A stretch of 64,000 nucleotides of DNA, taken from NCBI GenBank assembly GCA_022059125.1, contig JAEUWY010000002.1, positions 1,550,001 through 1,614,000 on the forward strand, read 5' to 3'. Shown here in pieces: positions 45,457 to 55,806 of this stretch; within the stretch, counting starts at the first letter, position 1; every line of letters begins with the position of its first letter. The notes below the pieces were generated by a model that ran no database searches, was not told where the DNA came from, and saw only the letters and a list, made by a program, of their open reading frames with translations. Both the position numbers and the translations under genes were made by a program. This stretch comes from Corynespora cassiicola. Its lineage: Eukaryota; Ascomycota; Dothideomycetes; Pleosporales; Corynesporascaceae.

Positions 45457-45466
45457 GTATATATAG
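45457..45466 (-). promoter_or_regulatory. TATA box of the U6 gene
   Basis: TCTATATATACTG on the minus strand lies 25-30 bases before the inferred U6 start, the standard position for pol III U6 promoters. Confidence 0.75.
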
Positions 45467-45469
45467 ACC

Positions 45470-47308
45470 TAATTTGGACCAGCAAGATTGGAGGCAGAAG
45501 TGAAGAGTCACCGGTTGGGGTGCAGGAAGCGCAGCGAAGCGCGGGGAATCGGCCGGCTGCAACGAAAGACAGTCGCGTTTGCATCTCGACTGAGCGATAT
45601 GATAGCAACAATACATATATGTGGTTTTCAGATAGTGCAAGTTACGTAACGCCTGTGCCCGGCATGGTGTCTGAGTATCTGGGTAGGCCTCTCAACTGTA
45701 GCATTCTATGGTCGCATGGAGTCAACGTGTTATGACAGCCGTTACAATTTTGCCAGTGCATGATAGCAAATTATATATGACCTGATGGTTGCATTGTTCT
45801 TTATGATAGCCTCCTGAAGATGAAATGTGTTTCTCATCTGATATTTCCCTGCGCGCCTTAGTGCACTGCAAAAGCTGCCCATGCACAGTCATCGAGTGAG
45901 CCTATATGTATCGTTATTATTGAATATACCCAACGGTATGGCTCTCACATATATCAGATGACGATCGTGTCGCTGTCACTTGAGGCCTCACCCGCGGCTC
46001 TTTCAAGGTGGTCGCCTCCTCACACTTACCTCAAACAATACCTACCACACCAACAATCTTCTTCCGCCAACATGTCCACAACCTCTTTTATATATATATC
46101 TAGATATTATCACATTCCTGCATCATAATTCTGAGATCCATGTCTTGTAGCGACCGACGAAGGCTTGTCGCATTCAGTCTGACCGAACATTCCTCCGCCC
46201 ACCTCCTCCGCCACCTCTACACCCGCCGCGACACGAGCTCTTCCAGGGTTGACAAATGATCTCTATACTCAATAAAATACCTTTAGAAGCTTTCTCGGAC
46301 GATCTGGAGGCAGCAATGGAGCGAGAGTGATATTGGACAAATTGCAATCGCATGCTGGCCGATAGTCAGACTCTACGACAAGAGACCAACAGCAAGTATT
46401 AGCCTTTTATGAGAGACACTATAAATATAGAAGACGCGCTCACTCGATTAAATAGCAACTATGTCACCTTGTGGCGGGGTTCGTGGTGCTCCCTTGGCAT
46501 GACTTCCTGTAGGTGGCATTGCCCCCTTGTGACAGCAGGTAGGACGTACCCTATATCAACGAACCAGAACAGCAGAATCCACGGGTACTATAAGCAGGAT
46601 TGTTGTCTTATCCCGTAGCTCCAAGCCTCACAAGGCGCGATTGATGGATAACCTCGCTGGACAGCCAGCAGACTGGCTACCCGATACCCCAAGGTCAATT
46701 TTGCCCGCTCGTGGATGGAGAGTCCCTGTCTACAGGTTAGATGATGTTTTCATCACATCATAATAGCTCTAGAGCTGGAACAAAAGACAAGACTTTGGGG
46801 CGTTGAATGCATGGTAGTCTTTATCGTCTGAACCCTTTCCAGAATGGCGGCAGTTGTCAGTAGGCTCCATGGTGGTATTGGGCATGACCTGGGACATTAC
46901 GGGACGCATTTGCAGAGCAGGGTAGAGGGTTGAATGCCTGTAATAGGACTACCTTCATTGAGCAGCGCCAGCATGATCCCCCGAAGGAATTTCCATAAAA
47001 ACCAAGCAGCGCAAGATAGAGAGGATCTCAGGGGCAGCTTACGCCCATACCAAGCCTCCTACTTCCAGGACGAAGGGCTTGATGCAGGGCTCCTTGAGCA
47101 TGTTTTGGGTGGATTTTGATTCAGATCAAAAGCCCGACAAATACAGTCAAAGCGTTGAAATTCGGAATTTCACCCACTGCAAAAAGAGTGATATTAGCCC
47201 TGTGATTCACGCGCAGCGTTCCATTATCATGCAAGTTTACAAAAACCAGGACCAGCACCAAGATCAAAACAGTTACGCGCCCACTCCGCTGGAAAAAGGA
47301 CACCATGA
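45470..47308. other. A/T-rich intergenic region
   Basis: No gene supported; several short frames only. A TATATATATA run is at about 46091-46100. Composition and lack of coding signal are compatible with decayed repeat DNA, but no repeat family could be recognised. Confidence 0.4.
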
Positions 47309-48260
47309 TTACCTATGAACCCCATTCTGCGCACTTTCCTCATCTTTCTTCCTTTGCATCTCACGGTTCCCTTTGACGCTACCCTCAAGCCCCGTCCCCA
47401 CCTTATTATCCCCCGGAATCTGCATCTCAAACACGTCCCTCACCACCGTGTACTCAAAATACCCACATCTTGCAATAGGCTCCGTCTTCTTAATATCGAT
47501 CCTCCCCTCGGTCAACACGCTCTCATCTATATGAATCCCAATCACCTTGCCAATCACCACATCCACCGCCCCCATGGGCGGATTTCCCGGCAACCTGAGT
47601 GTGGAGTAATGCTCGCACTCGAACTTTATGGGGCTGCGCTTGACCATGGGCAAGAAAACCTTCTCGCCCTTGACGACAACGTGGTTAATGCTCGCGCTCT
47701 CCTTTTCCAAACCAGCGCGGGCGAACTCGTCAACGCCGTTGGGGACCTGCTCGGCGGTGATATTCACGGCTTCGCGGAGGGGGTAAGTGGCGAGGTTCCA
47801 ACAGAAGACGCCTGTGGCTTCGACGTTGACGACGGTATCTTTTTGGGTGGCGGTTGGGGTTTGGTTGGCGCTGAACATTACAAAAGGGGGATCAAAGGTG
47901 AGGTTGTTGACTAGAATAAGAGAGACAAGATTAGCATGGAAATGGTAAGACGGGTTGAGGGAGCTCACATTGAGAGTAAGGTGCGAGGTTCGATTGGCCT
48001 GAGGAGGATACGGTGGATATCCATCCTATAGGGCGGGGAATTACACAAGCCTGGATTTGTTACATTAGTTTAGTGTTTCCAGCCCGTGCAACGAGAGACC
48101 AGGAACATTAACGGCGCCATGCACTCGACTCTCCCGTCAAAGTATACCTCCACATCAACTCGGCCTCAAGCTCGCGCAAACATTCTCCACGGATCCTAGC
48201 ACGTACCTTGAAAGGATCGTAGGGCAATCCATGCTCCGTCTTTCCCGGTTCGTAAAACAT
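47309..48260 (-). CDS. Flavin reductase-like (FMN-binding split-barrel) protein
   Basis: Three exons (48260-48207, 48050-47969, 47910-47309) give 245 residues. The chain runs MFYEPGKTEHGLPYDPFKACV then IPRPIGWISTVSSSGQSN and LAPYSQFNNLTFDPPFVMFSAN, the FMN-binding signature of the flavoredoxin/flavin-reductase family; KDTVVN, TGVFCWNLA and GVDEFARAGLE follow in the usual order. Likely a cytosolic FMN-binding reductase; the physiological substrate is unknown. The first exon encodes just 18 residues. The gene is divergent from an SDR oxidoreductase, with about 620 bases between their start codons. Confidence 0.9.
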
Positions 48261-48879
48261 TGTTACAGAATCGTTACGGTGCAATCACTACTTGTTTAAT
48301 GTTCAACGTCGCACCCAGTGCCTGTCTGAAGCGGAATTCCGAAACCCTTCGGAATGCGGAAAACACCACCAACCTTATACCCCGCCACCTACCCAGGACC
48401 TCGGCCTTTTCCCCGCATTCACACATACAAAGCACAAAAACTAAGGGCGAGATAAGCTTTCCCCGATACTTGTTAGACTCCTACATCGGCGGTTGTGCTT
48501 ACCATGGACGCCGGCTGCACTAGGGCGTGGGTCCAGGGCTGTTCGGAAGCGACTCTCGGTAAATGGTGGCAAGGCGAGATCTGCATTTGGCCTCGCTCCC
48601 CTAAGCGTCGAGCCGTACGTCATCATAGACGTGGCTTCACGACTCTCAGACGTGTAAAGTTGATGGGACGGTGATAAAAGAGCCATTTGTGGGCGTTCCA
48701 ATTGCGATCCATCCATTCATTACTGGGGTTTTGGTTGGGACACTTGAAAGCCACCTTTTTTCCGGATAAAAGAGCTGCCAAAGATAAGAACACACATCGC
48801 CGGGGTCTGTCGAATAGGCACTACCTACCTGGGACGAAGGCAAAAAAAGAAAAGAAAGAAAGAAGTACATCGCATAATC
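48261..48879. promoter_or_regulatory. Divergent promoter region
   Basis: Shared upstream region of the flavin-reductase-like gene (-) and the SDR gene (+). No coding frame is supported, and no operator is recognised. Confidence 0.4.
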
Positions 48880-49608
48880 ATGCCCACCATCGTAATCACA
48901 GGCGCCTCCTCCGGCCTCGGTCTCGCATTCCTATCCCACCACGCCCACCAATCCCCCGAAACCACCGTCCTCGCCCTTGACACCACCCCCCTGCCACAAC
49001 AAGCCAGCTCGCTGCCCAACGTACGGTTCCACAGAGTAGACATCACCGACGAATCCGCACTTGCATCCATCTCAGCCACGGTGTCCGACCGCATAAGCTT
49101 GCTGATCCACTGCGCTGGGATCCGGGGCCTCGTCCCCGACGTGGTCAAGCAGCGAGGGGGGGATGTGGCTGCGGCGGAGACGTGGGAGGTCATGACGCGG
49201 GAGACCATGGCGCGCACGTTCGAGGTGAATACTTGGGGGAGCTTCAATGTTATCAAGACTTTCTTGCCGCAGCTTCGGCAAGCGGGAGCGGGTGGGCTGG
49301 CCAAAGTCGTCGTTTTGTCTTCGAGGATGGGCTCCGTGTCGAGCAATACCTCGGGTGGCGGCTATGCTTATCGGACGAGCAAGGCGGCGCTAAATGCTGT
49401 GGTGAAGAGCTTTAGCATTGACGTGCCGGAGGTGGTGTTTTTGCTGCTGCATCCTGGGAGGGTGGAGACGGGGCTTGTGGAGTGGAAGGAAGAGGGTGCT
49501 ATGAGCGTGCAGGAAAGTTTAGTAGACTGTCTGAAGGTGATAGACTCAGCGGAGAAGAAAGACAGTGGCACTCTGCTGGACAGATTCGGGGAAGTGATTG
49601 AATGGTAG
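48880..49608 (+). CDS. Short-chain dehydrogenase/reductase
   Basis: Single exon of 242 residues. The cofactor-binding TGASSGLG is at residues 7-14, the LIHCAG motif takes the NNAG position (75-80), VVLSSRMGS carries the catalytic Ser (147-148), and YRTSK gives Tyr164 and Lys168. The HPGRVETGL segment follows. The length matches classical cytosolic SDRs of the C-factor/sniffer-like type. The substrate is unknown. A purine-rich leader with AAAGAAAG runs precedes the start ATG. Confidence 0.9.
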   Translation: MPTIVITGASSGLGLAFLSHHAHQSPETTVLALDTTPLPQQASSLPNVRFHRVDITDESALASISATVSDRISLLIHCAGIRGLVPDVVKQRGGDVAAAETWEVMTRETMARTFEVNTWGSFNVIKTFLPQLRQAGAGGLAKVVVLSSRMGSVSSNTSGGGYAYRTSKAALNAVVKSFSIDVPEVVFLLLHPGRVETGLVEWKEEGAMSVQESLVDCLKVIDSAEKKDSGTLLDRFGEVIEW

Positions 49609-49750
49609 ATTCTTCAAAACACCCACTAGCATTTCTCGTCTCAAGTGCAATGGCCAAAAGCTATGTTACAGAAAGCCATAACTAATATTCACGATAATTC
49701 AAAGGGTATATTCCTCCATGGCATGCTGCGCATACTATCTGAGCAGCTGC

Positions 49751-50852
49751 CTACTCATTGGACTTGCGGATCAGGCTTTCTCCCGGCGTAACGCGCTGAG
49801 CCCATTCAGTCCAACTACCGTCGTACAATTTCTTCTTATCAAGAGGGTAGCCAGCCTCGACCAGAGCCGCGTCAATGACAGCAGCAGTCACGCCAGTGCC
49901 ACAGCTGCTAATAATGGGCTTGGACGGGTCGACACCCTTGGACTCGAAAATGGCCTTGAGCTCAGAAGCAGGCAAGAGAGTCTTGCTGTCTGGGTCCAGC
50001 AGCTCAGACACGGGCACGCTGATGGAGTGGGGGATGTGGCCAGACGAAAGACCTGCCGTGATTAGATCGTGCCCTCACCGGCGCTCCTACATTCAACTCA
50101 CCTTCCCTGGGCTCCGGGTCAATGCCCTTCCATCGCCCCAGGCTCCGAGCGTCCAGGATCTGGACCTCGTCTGCGCCCTCCTTGCCCAATTCCCTTGCAA
50201 TGTCTCGCACTTCCTCAAAAGCAATGACCTTGGCCTTGTCAAGCTCGGGAACAGGATAGTCGACAGGGTCATGCGCAGCAGGATCCCCGCTCTCAGTGGG
50301 AAAGCCCTCGTCGACCCACTTGCGGAAGTTGTTCAGCACGTGGACGTTGGGGTGCCCAAAGACCTGCAGGGTCCATCCCACGCGGGGAGCCGAAAAGATG
50401 CCCAGCTCTTTGGAGTCATAGACTACCACGCTGTCGTCCTGCCGGATGCCCAGCTTGCTCATGGCTGTTGCAAAGTCCTGCGCCGACGGCAGCATGTGCG
50501 GATACGGGGAGTGGGGGTCTTTGACGGCATCCAGGTCGAAGAAGCGCGCGTGCGGGATGCGCTGGTCCAAGAAGGTCTTGTAGCCGTCTCTGCCGTCGTT
50601 GGGAAGAAACCACGAGGCGCACACTGGGATGATTTTGGGGGCGGTGGACAGCTTGCTGTGGACATTCTTCTGCAGGGCCGAATTGAGTTCGGCCGGGGTG
50701 ACCAGGTACGAGGTCAGCGTGTACTGCGACGACATGGTGCGGGGGCTCGTTGACAGAAAGCGGCGGGCAGGGACAGACGAGAGGGACGAGAGGGACGAGA
50801 GGGACGAGAGGGGCCGCATAGCGCAGCAACGGAGGGTATTAGTGAGCAACAT
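49751..50852 (-). CDS. Thiosulfate/3-mercaptopyruvate sulfurtransferase (tandem rhodanese), mitochondrial
   Basis: Two exons, 50852-50102 and 50052-49751, give 350 residues. Two rhodanese domains are present: an inactive N-terminal one (VVVYDSKELGIFSAPRVGW) and a C-terminal one with the persulfide-forming Cys301 in SSCGTGVTA. The reaction transfers sulfur from mercaptopyruvate or thiosulfate to thiol acceptors or cyanide; the yeast homologue Tum1 also feeds tRNA thiolation. The N-terminal 40 residues, Arg/Ser/Leu-rich without acids, look like a mitochondrial presequence. They contain a SSL triplet repeat encoded by a 9-bp tandem. A second in-frame Met (MSSQYTL, residue 40) just past the presequence could give a cytosolic form. 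Confidence 0.92.
50776..50812. repeat. 9-bp minisatellite inside the sulfurtransferase presequence
   Basis: Four tandem copies of GACGAGAGG on the + strand encode repeated Ser-Ser-Leu in the minus-strand protein. Copy-number change would lengthen or shorten the presequence without a frameshift. Confidence 0.85.
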
Positions 50853-51263
50853 GGCTGTAGAGTGGTGGTGAGGGTGCTGTCAGTATTGTGGTGGGTCTGC
50901 TGCGAGAGTCGGCGATGGCGTAATCGGCAACTATATATGCTAGAGTCACTGCGTGTGAAGTGAGTGGGGACGGAAGAATTGATGCGGCGCAGAAGCGGGC
51001 TTTATCGCGAGCAATTGAGGCGGCCACGCCTCCGGTGAGGATGCTTGTTTGAGCCCAACTCACATCACTATGTGGAGGAAGGAGAGGTAGATGGACCATT
51101 CCATTATTCCAGGCGCTGCCGTAAAAGTGGGGAGCTCTAGCTCAAGCTTGGCCGCTGCTGACCGCCCGCCTCACCGCCCGGCAGAGACTCTTGTTTGTCC
51201 ACGCCCACCCGACCGTCCTCCATCCCAACCCGAACCCCCACACCAGACACCGCACGTCATACC
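50853..51263. other. Divergent intergenic region
   Basis: Upstream region shared by the sulfurtransferase and APC11. No gene seen. Confidence 0.45.
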
Positions 51264-51634
51264 ATGAAGCTCACCATCCGCGAGTGGAACGCCGTCGCCG
51301 CCTGGCGGTGGGACATGCCCGATGACGACGTGTGCGGCATCTGCCGGAACCCCTACGACAGCACCTGCTCCAAGTGCAAGTTCCCCGGCGACGAGTGCCC
51401 GCTGCTGCTGGGCGAATGCAACCACTCGTTCCACATGCACTGTATCTTCTCATGGCTGCGGCAGGAGAGCTCGCAAGAGAAGTGCCCCATGTGTCGCCAG
51501 CGTAAGTCTTCCACGGCATTGTCTTCCCTTGCACCAGCGCTAACTGCGCACCAGCCTTCAAGAGCAAGAGCCAGGACCCCGCCCAAGGCGACCAGACACC
51601 GCAGGCCCAAGCCCCGGACACGAGCCCAATGTGA
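51264..51634 (+). CDS. apc11: Anaphase-promoting complex RING subunit Apc11
   Basis: Two exons, 51264-51501 and 51555-51634, give 105 residues. The protein follows Apc11 closely: MKLTIREWNAVAAWRWD, then the RING-H2 ligands in DVCGICRNPYDSTC and CSKCKFPGDECPLL, NHSFHMHCIFSWL, and CPMCRQ. It is the catalytic RING subunit that recruits the E2 to the APC/C and drives cyclin and securin ubiquitylation. The final 25 residues after CPMCRQPFK are polar and longer than the usual FEW ending. Its stop lies 165 bases from the stop of the convergent Vps62-like gene. Confidence 0.93.
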
Positions 51635-51799
51635 AGATACACCTGGCAAAGATACATGGACGCCACTTGGCGACGGCGTTGTTGGGTCTGGTTTCCACGA
51701 TACCCTGGGTTGTTTGCTGTGTCGTTTATTCCGAACACGACCGAAAAGCACAAGGGAAAATAAAGACATTATGATTAACATTAGACGCATACTAAACGA

Positions 51800-52981
51800 T
51801 TAAGCCTGGACCTCGTCTGACTGGAATACTTCTCCATCCGTGACATGACTTCTCGGCACAAGGATGGAGCGCAGAATGCACAGGTTTCCGTTCTCAGGAC
51901 ACACTTTGGCCCGGTTCAGCTGCTTATCTGCCGGCCCTGTTGGCCCGCTGCCATACTTCGCTTGGCCGAAAAGCTTCACCTGCCTCTTATCGCTGGTGGG
52001 GTACTCTTGGTCGCCCCACCTCCCCTTGAAGTTGAGCCAGTTAACCGGCGTCGCCCCGCTCTCGTCGTACGGCGTGAACTTGTTGGCCCCCGCGTCAAAT
52101 TTAAAGTAGTACGCTGACTGCGTGGGGTCCCAAAAGTAGCCCTTGTTTGTGTAGTCCTCGAGCGCGCCCCCCGGAAGGTTGAGGTTCGGAATCAAGTGGT
52201 CATGCGTCCCTCCCATGGCGTAGTTCGCATGGGAACCGTTGGACGAGTAGGCGATGGGGCGCACGTCTTGGTACTTTTCTGTAACCGAGTACTTGAACGC
52301 CTGTCCATTCGCGTGCTGCGAGTACCAGATGTATTGAGGGACTCCGTTGGAGAACCGGATCATGTTGTGCTCCCAATCGCCGACGTGGTTCCCTGGCCTG
52401 CATAAGAAGACGGTCTTGCGGCTGTTCATGAGACTTACCGAAATTGAGCGAGCTGAGACTCAGAACCTTGCCTCCCCAATTGTAAATGTACCAGTAGAAG
52501 TAAAAGGCGTCAACATTGCCTCCGCCCTTGTCGTTTACAATGATGGCCGAGGAAACCGCTCCGTTTGTTTTTCCATTTTTGTCTGGCTTGACACCTTTGA
52601 TCCATGCCGGATTCGTGGTCACATCGTCCTTGGAGGTGAGGTAGACGTCTTGGCCATACGCGTTGACGTTGTTGGCGTTGAGTGGTCTGGGGCCAGACAC
52701 TTCTTGATAGTTTGCCCGGGGGATAGTGTTGTCGAGGAAGACTTGGAGATCGGAAGGGAAGTATACTTCTGCCGAGTGAAGGTATACGACCGGGGCTATG
52801 GAGGATAAAGTGTCAGGGAAACACCATCTTCATTCCTCGGGCTTTCGCGACCAAATTTCTTACCATATTTGAGAACATAGTCTGGCACGCCACTTGGAGC
52901 CTGTCGTCCCTCCACCTTTGCAGGCGCAGACACAACAAGACCAACCAAAGAAACAAGCGGGACAAAGACTCTCGCCAACAT
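51800..52981 (-). CDS. Secreted Vps62-family protein
   Basis: Three exons (52981-52864, 52795-52439, 52392-51800) give 355 residues. A signal peptide (VFVPLVSLVGLVVSAPA) is followed by a short pro-like stretch. The core matches the Vps62/DUF946 family: YAPVVYLHSAEVYFPSD, then DAFYFYWYIYNWGG, GNHVGDWEHNMIRF, SSNGSHANYAMGG and the GRWGDQEYP segment. The intron 2 acceptor must be GGCCAG at 52393, since the earlier TGCAG shifts the frame. Yeast Vps62 was named from a vacuolar sorting screen; fungal relatives are often predicted to be secreted and their biochemical role is unknown. The conserved His and Asp/Glu residues hint at a metal or phospholipase-like site, but that is speculative. Confidence 0.87.
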
Positions 52982-53868
52982 GACGGGCGCCTCGAGCGAT
53001 CAAGCAAGCAAGCAGACGAGAGGGACAAAGACTCTGTCTAAACACGACCACCCGGGCGACGCTCGACGCCTTATACAGCACTCTCCCCAAACGGGGCCAA
53101 GGCCCAGCACAAGCCCATGGTTAATCGCCCCATCACCGGGCCAGCAGCTGAGCTCCAAACGACGGCCCCCTCACAAGCCAAAGTCACCCACCTCTTCCAA
53201 CCCCGCCCGCTGATTCGCGCTGGCCAGCCTACAGCTCGAATACACACCTGCTGCATTCAGAGATCCCCTGACGGGCCGTGCGCTTCGGACTTGGCCAGCG
53301 GCGTGTCGTCGCGCCCGCACGCCCGCCCTGATCCAAAGAAGCAGGCAACGCAGGCACCCATGGGGTTTGCGCGCTGCGGGTGTGGCAATGTGGCTCACCC
53401 AAGCGAGTCGTCCCTCGCCCGCAGTGGGTGGGGAGTGATGGGTGCATGCTGCATGCTGCATGGCTGGACAGGGGCCGCTGATTGGATCGAAGCGTCCGGC
53501 CATGCGACGGCGCATGCTTGGTCGGGGCTGCCGCTATTGGATGCGCTGCGAGACCCTTTTACCGTTTGGCGATGTGAATGGATCATGCTGGAGATTGGCA
53601 GCGGAACCTGTACTATAGTTGCAGCGCTCCTGGGTGCGTGGGTTGGGGGGGTTGCCATGCAGGACGGAGGGGAAAGGATGCAGTTGGGGGAGTGCTCGTC
53701 AGGTGGAGATTGGGACGAGAGGGATATTCTTGTTAGTGTCTAGCCTAAGGATAGCCATGTGAACCATTCAACTGCATAAAAACAACCCATGCGCTGCCTG
53801 GCACCGCCTTAGTCTCCTTGCTATACCTCCGCCTGAACATTTGCCTGACCAGTACCGGTGCCCTCATG
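52982..53868. other. Intergenic, no gene seen
   Basis: GC-rich spacer between the start of the Vps62-like gene and the stop of the next minus-strand gene. A plus-strand frame of about 200 codons (53117-53743) shows no domain. A GCATGCTGCATGCTGCATG tandem is at 53443-53462. Confidence 0.45.
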
Positions 53869-54917
53869 TCAACCTAGTAGAGGGCTCCGTTCTTCTCTCC
53901 TGGAGCCTGCCGCAGCATGTTCCCTCACGTAATCCGCAAGGCTACGTCCGAATGGCACCCCGTCGATTGCATCTTCCAGGTCGCTCCTCCCAAAACCTAA
54001 CGGGGCGTGTCCCGAGCTGCCAGCGTATGCAGCACTGGGTCCATAACCGCCTGTGCCTCTCCTTCCCGTGAAAGCACTTGCAGAGCGCTCATAGTCCTTT
54101 TCTCCAGCGTATACGACCACGGAAGAGAGACCGTAGGTGATGAGACCCACGCTGCCCACCGCAAGGTAAACAATGGCAATCTATGCTCCATTAGCGGGGG
54201 TGTACCTCCCGAGCTGTTTTTGTTTTACAAAAAACCAACATTATGTTTGCTGTCCCACGGCATGTTCCGGATAAAAGGCGTGCATATGTGAACCGTCAGC
54301 CCGGCCAGAAACGTGCACCACGCATAGCTCATCGTCATGGATGGGAACTGCCAGATCCAGAGCATAACGTAGTGGCTGATTCCCGGGCGTAGGATGACTC
54401 GGCGCATGCGCTGTAGCTCCGCATCCGAGAGCGTTGAGTTGAGTTGGTCTCTGTCGGGGAGATCGTCAAGCAAGGCTTTTGCTTGGATGGAGGTAATGAC
54501 GGCCCATAGAGAGCATATCAGCGAAGAAAACCACAGAGCGTCAGCAACCCATATGGGGTTGTGGTCTTGCGACCATGGAATTGTGGCTAGAGTTGCCCCA
54601 GCACAAATGGAGGCCTAGAGAATGCTCAGCTTTGCGTCTCGAAGTCATGGGGAGGCTGGGAGAGAAAAATAAAGGAAACACACGGCTACTTGAACGGACT
54701 GTATCTCTGCATACTTGTCCGCCTTCCAGTCTTTTACCAACGGGATCAAGATACCACGGTCACCTCCTGCAGCTCGGATCTGGTTGATCGGTTTCCACGT
54801 GTACAGCTTAAAGGTTCGCCGGTACGGAGCAGTGACGATGGCGACCAGGGCGTTGGATAGGAAAAGGAAGAAGCCCGCGTGTTCGGCCTGGCCGTCTTGA
54901 TCGCCCATTCGTACCAT
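53869..54917 (-). CDS. Small polytopic membrane protein, unknown
   Basis: Three exons (54917-54684, 54614-54240, 54180-53869) give 306 residues with about four hydrophobic segments: FFLFLSNALVAIV near the N-terminus, WVADALWFSSLICSLWAVI, YAWCTFLAGLTVHICTP and IAIVYLAVGSVGLITYGLSS. The C-terminal 75 residues are Gly/Ser/Arg-rich and end with an acidic/dileucine-like ERSPLLG. No named family recognised; similar short four-TM proteins are common in ascomycetes. The second intron has a less usual GTTGGT donor, but the frame and the membrane topology are restored by it. Two nearby in-frame ATGs (54917 and 54908) could serve as the start. Confidence 0.78.
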
Positions 54918-55271
54918 GGTGGCTCGATGGATCGATGGATAAGTCTGTAGCTCCACACATGGTGCGCTTCGAGCTGTTATCAAGCAAGACTGGTAATGGT
55001 GCTGGTGACAGTTCCATCATGCAGATGGCTCCGTGGGGCTGTCAGGCGATGATGCTCGTGACTAGCCAGTCGGAGCGAATTCAACTGTGGGAACAAATTT
55101 CCCGAAGATACTCAGTACACGCAGAATCCTACCTTGGAAGATACTACTTCATTGTTGCTTGGTCAGCAAAGATGATTGACTCATCGTCTAGTCCGCATAT
55201 AGTCCATTCGTTCCCATGCATTCGTTCCCATGATTTTGTGCATCAGGAAGAAAGACAATCTAGTGGAAGCC
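54918..55271. other. Divergent intergenic region
   Basis: About 350 bases between a minus-strand membrane-protein gene and the GNAT gene; no gene seen. Confidence 0.45.
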
Positions 55272-55754
55272 ATGGATGACAGCCGATACGCCATTCTGGA
55301 GGGTACTCCAAGCCCGGAGAGATACTACAATCTTCGAAAACTTGCCAACCTCACCCCGCCGCCTCTTGAGGCAGTGCCAGATGCGCTCGCCAACTCTTTC
55401 GCATCCTGGGTCGTCTTTGAGCGCAAAGACATGTCGGATGATACCAGTCCCGGTCCGCACCAGGAGCCAATAGGGATGGCGCGACTTGTGGGGGACGGGG
55501 CGCTCTTTTTGCTGGTGGTAGATGTCGCGGTCCATCCTGACCATCAAGGCCGCGGCATCGGGAAGCGCCTCATGGAGACGGTGATCAGCTGCATCGACGA
55601 GCGAGCGCCGCTTGCATACGTCAGCCTAGTGGCTGATCCGCCAGGCCAGAAGCTGTATCCTAAATTCGGGTTTGAGTCGGTCACGAAGCGTGGGCTTGAG
55701 GGAATGTTCAGGTGCCCAAGGATACAAGAGGGGAGAGACAATGCCAAGCCCTAG
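55272..55754 (+). CDS. GNAT-family N-acetyltransferase
   Basis: 160 residues from ATG 55272 (context AGCCATGGATG); an in-frame ATG at 55230 would add 14 residues. The acetyl-CoA-binding motif A is seen as VDVAVHPDHQGRGIGKRLM (Q-x-x-G-I-G-x), preceded by the beta strand GALFLLVV. The YVSLVADPPGQKLYPKFGF block supplies motif B with the usual LYxKxGF. It transfers acetyl from acetyl-CoA to an amine on a small molecule or protein; the substrate is unknown. The stop lies only 52 bases before the F-box gene's preferred start on the same strand. Confidence 0.9.
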   Translation: MDDSRYAILEGTPSPERYYNLRKLANLTPPPLEAVPDALANSFASWVVFERKDMSDDTSPGPHQEPIGMARLVGDGALFLLVVDVAVHPDHQGRGIGKRLMETVISCIDERAPLAYVSLVADPPGQKLYPKFGFESVTKRGLEGMFRCPRIQEGRDNAKP

Positions 55755-55806
55755 ACAGCTCCCACCTCAACATCCACTCTTTCCAACCTCCACGTTTCCA
55801 TGCACC

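Noticed and set aside
46080..46110. TATATATATA run as a promoter
   Set aside because: No gene or RNA starts at a suitable distance on either strand; it is treated as low-complexity DNA.
53117..53743. Plus-strand 208-codon frame
   Set aside because: No recognisable domain or promoter arrangement. It overlaps comparable minus-strand frames and a GCATGCT tandem.
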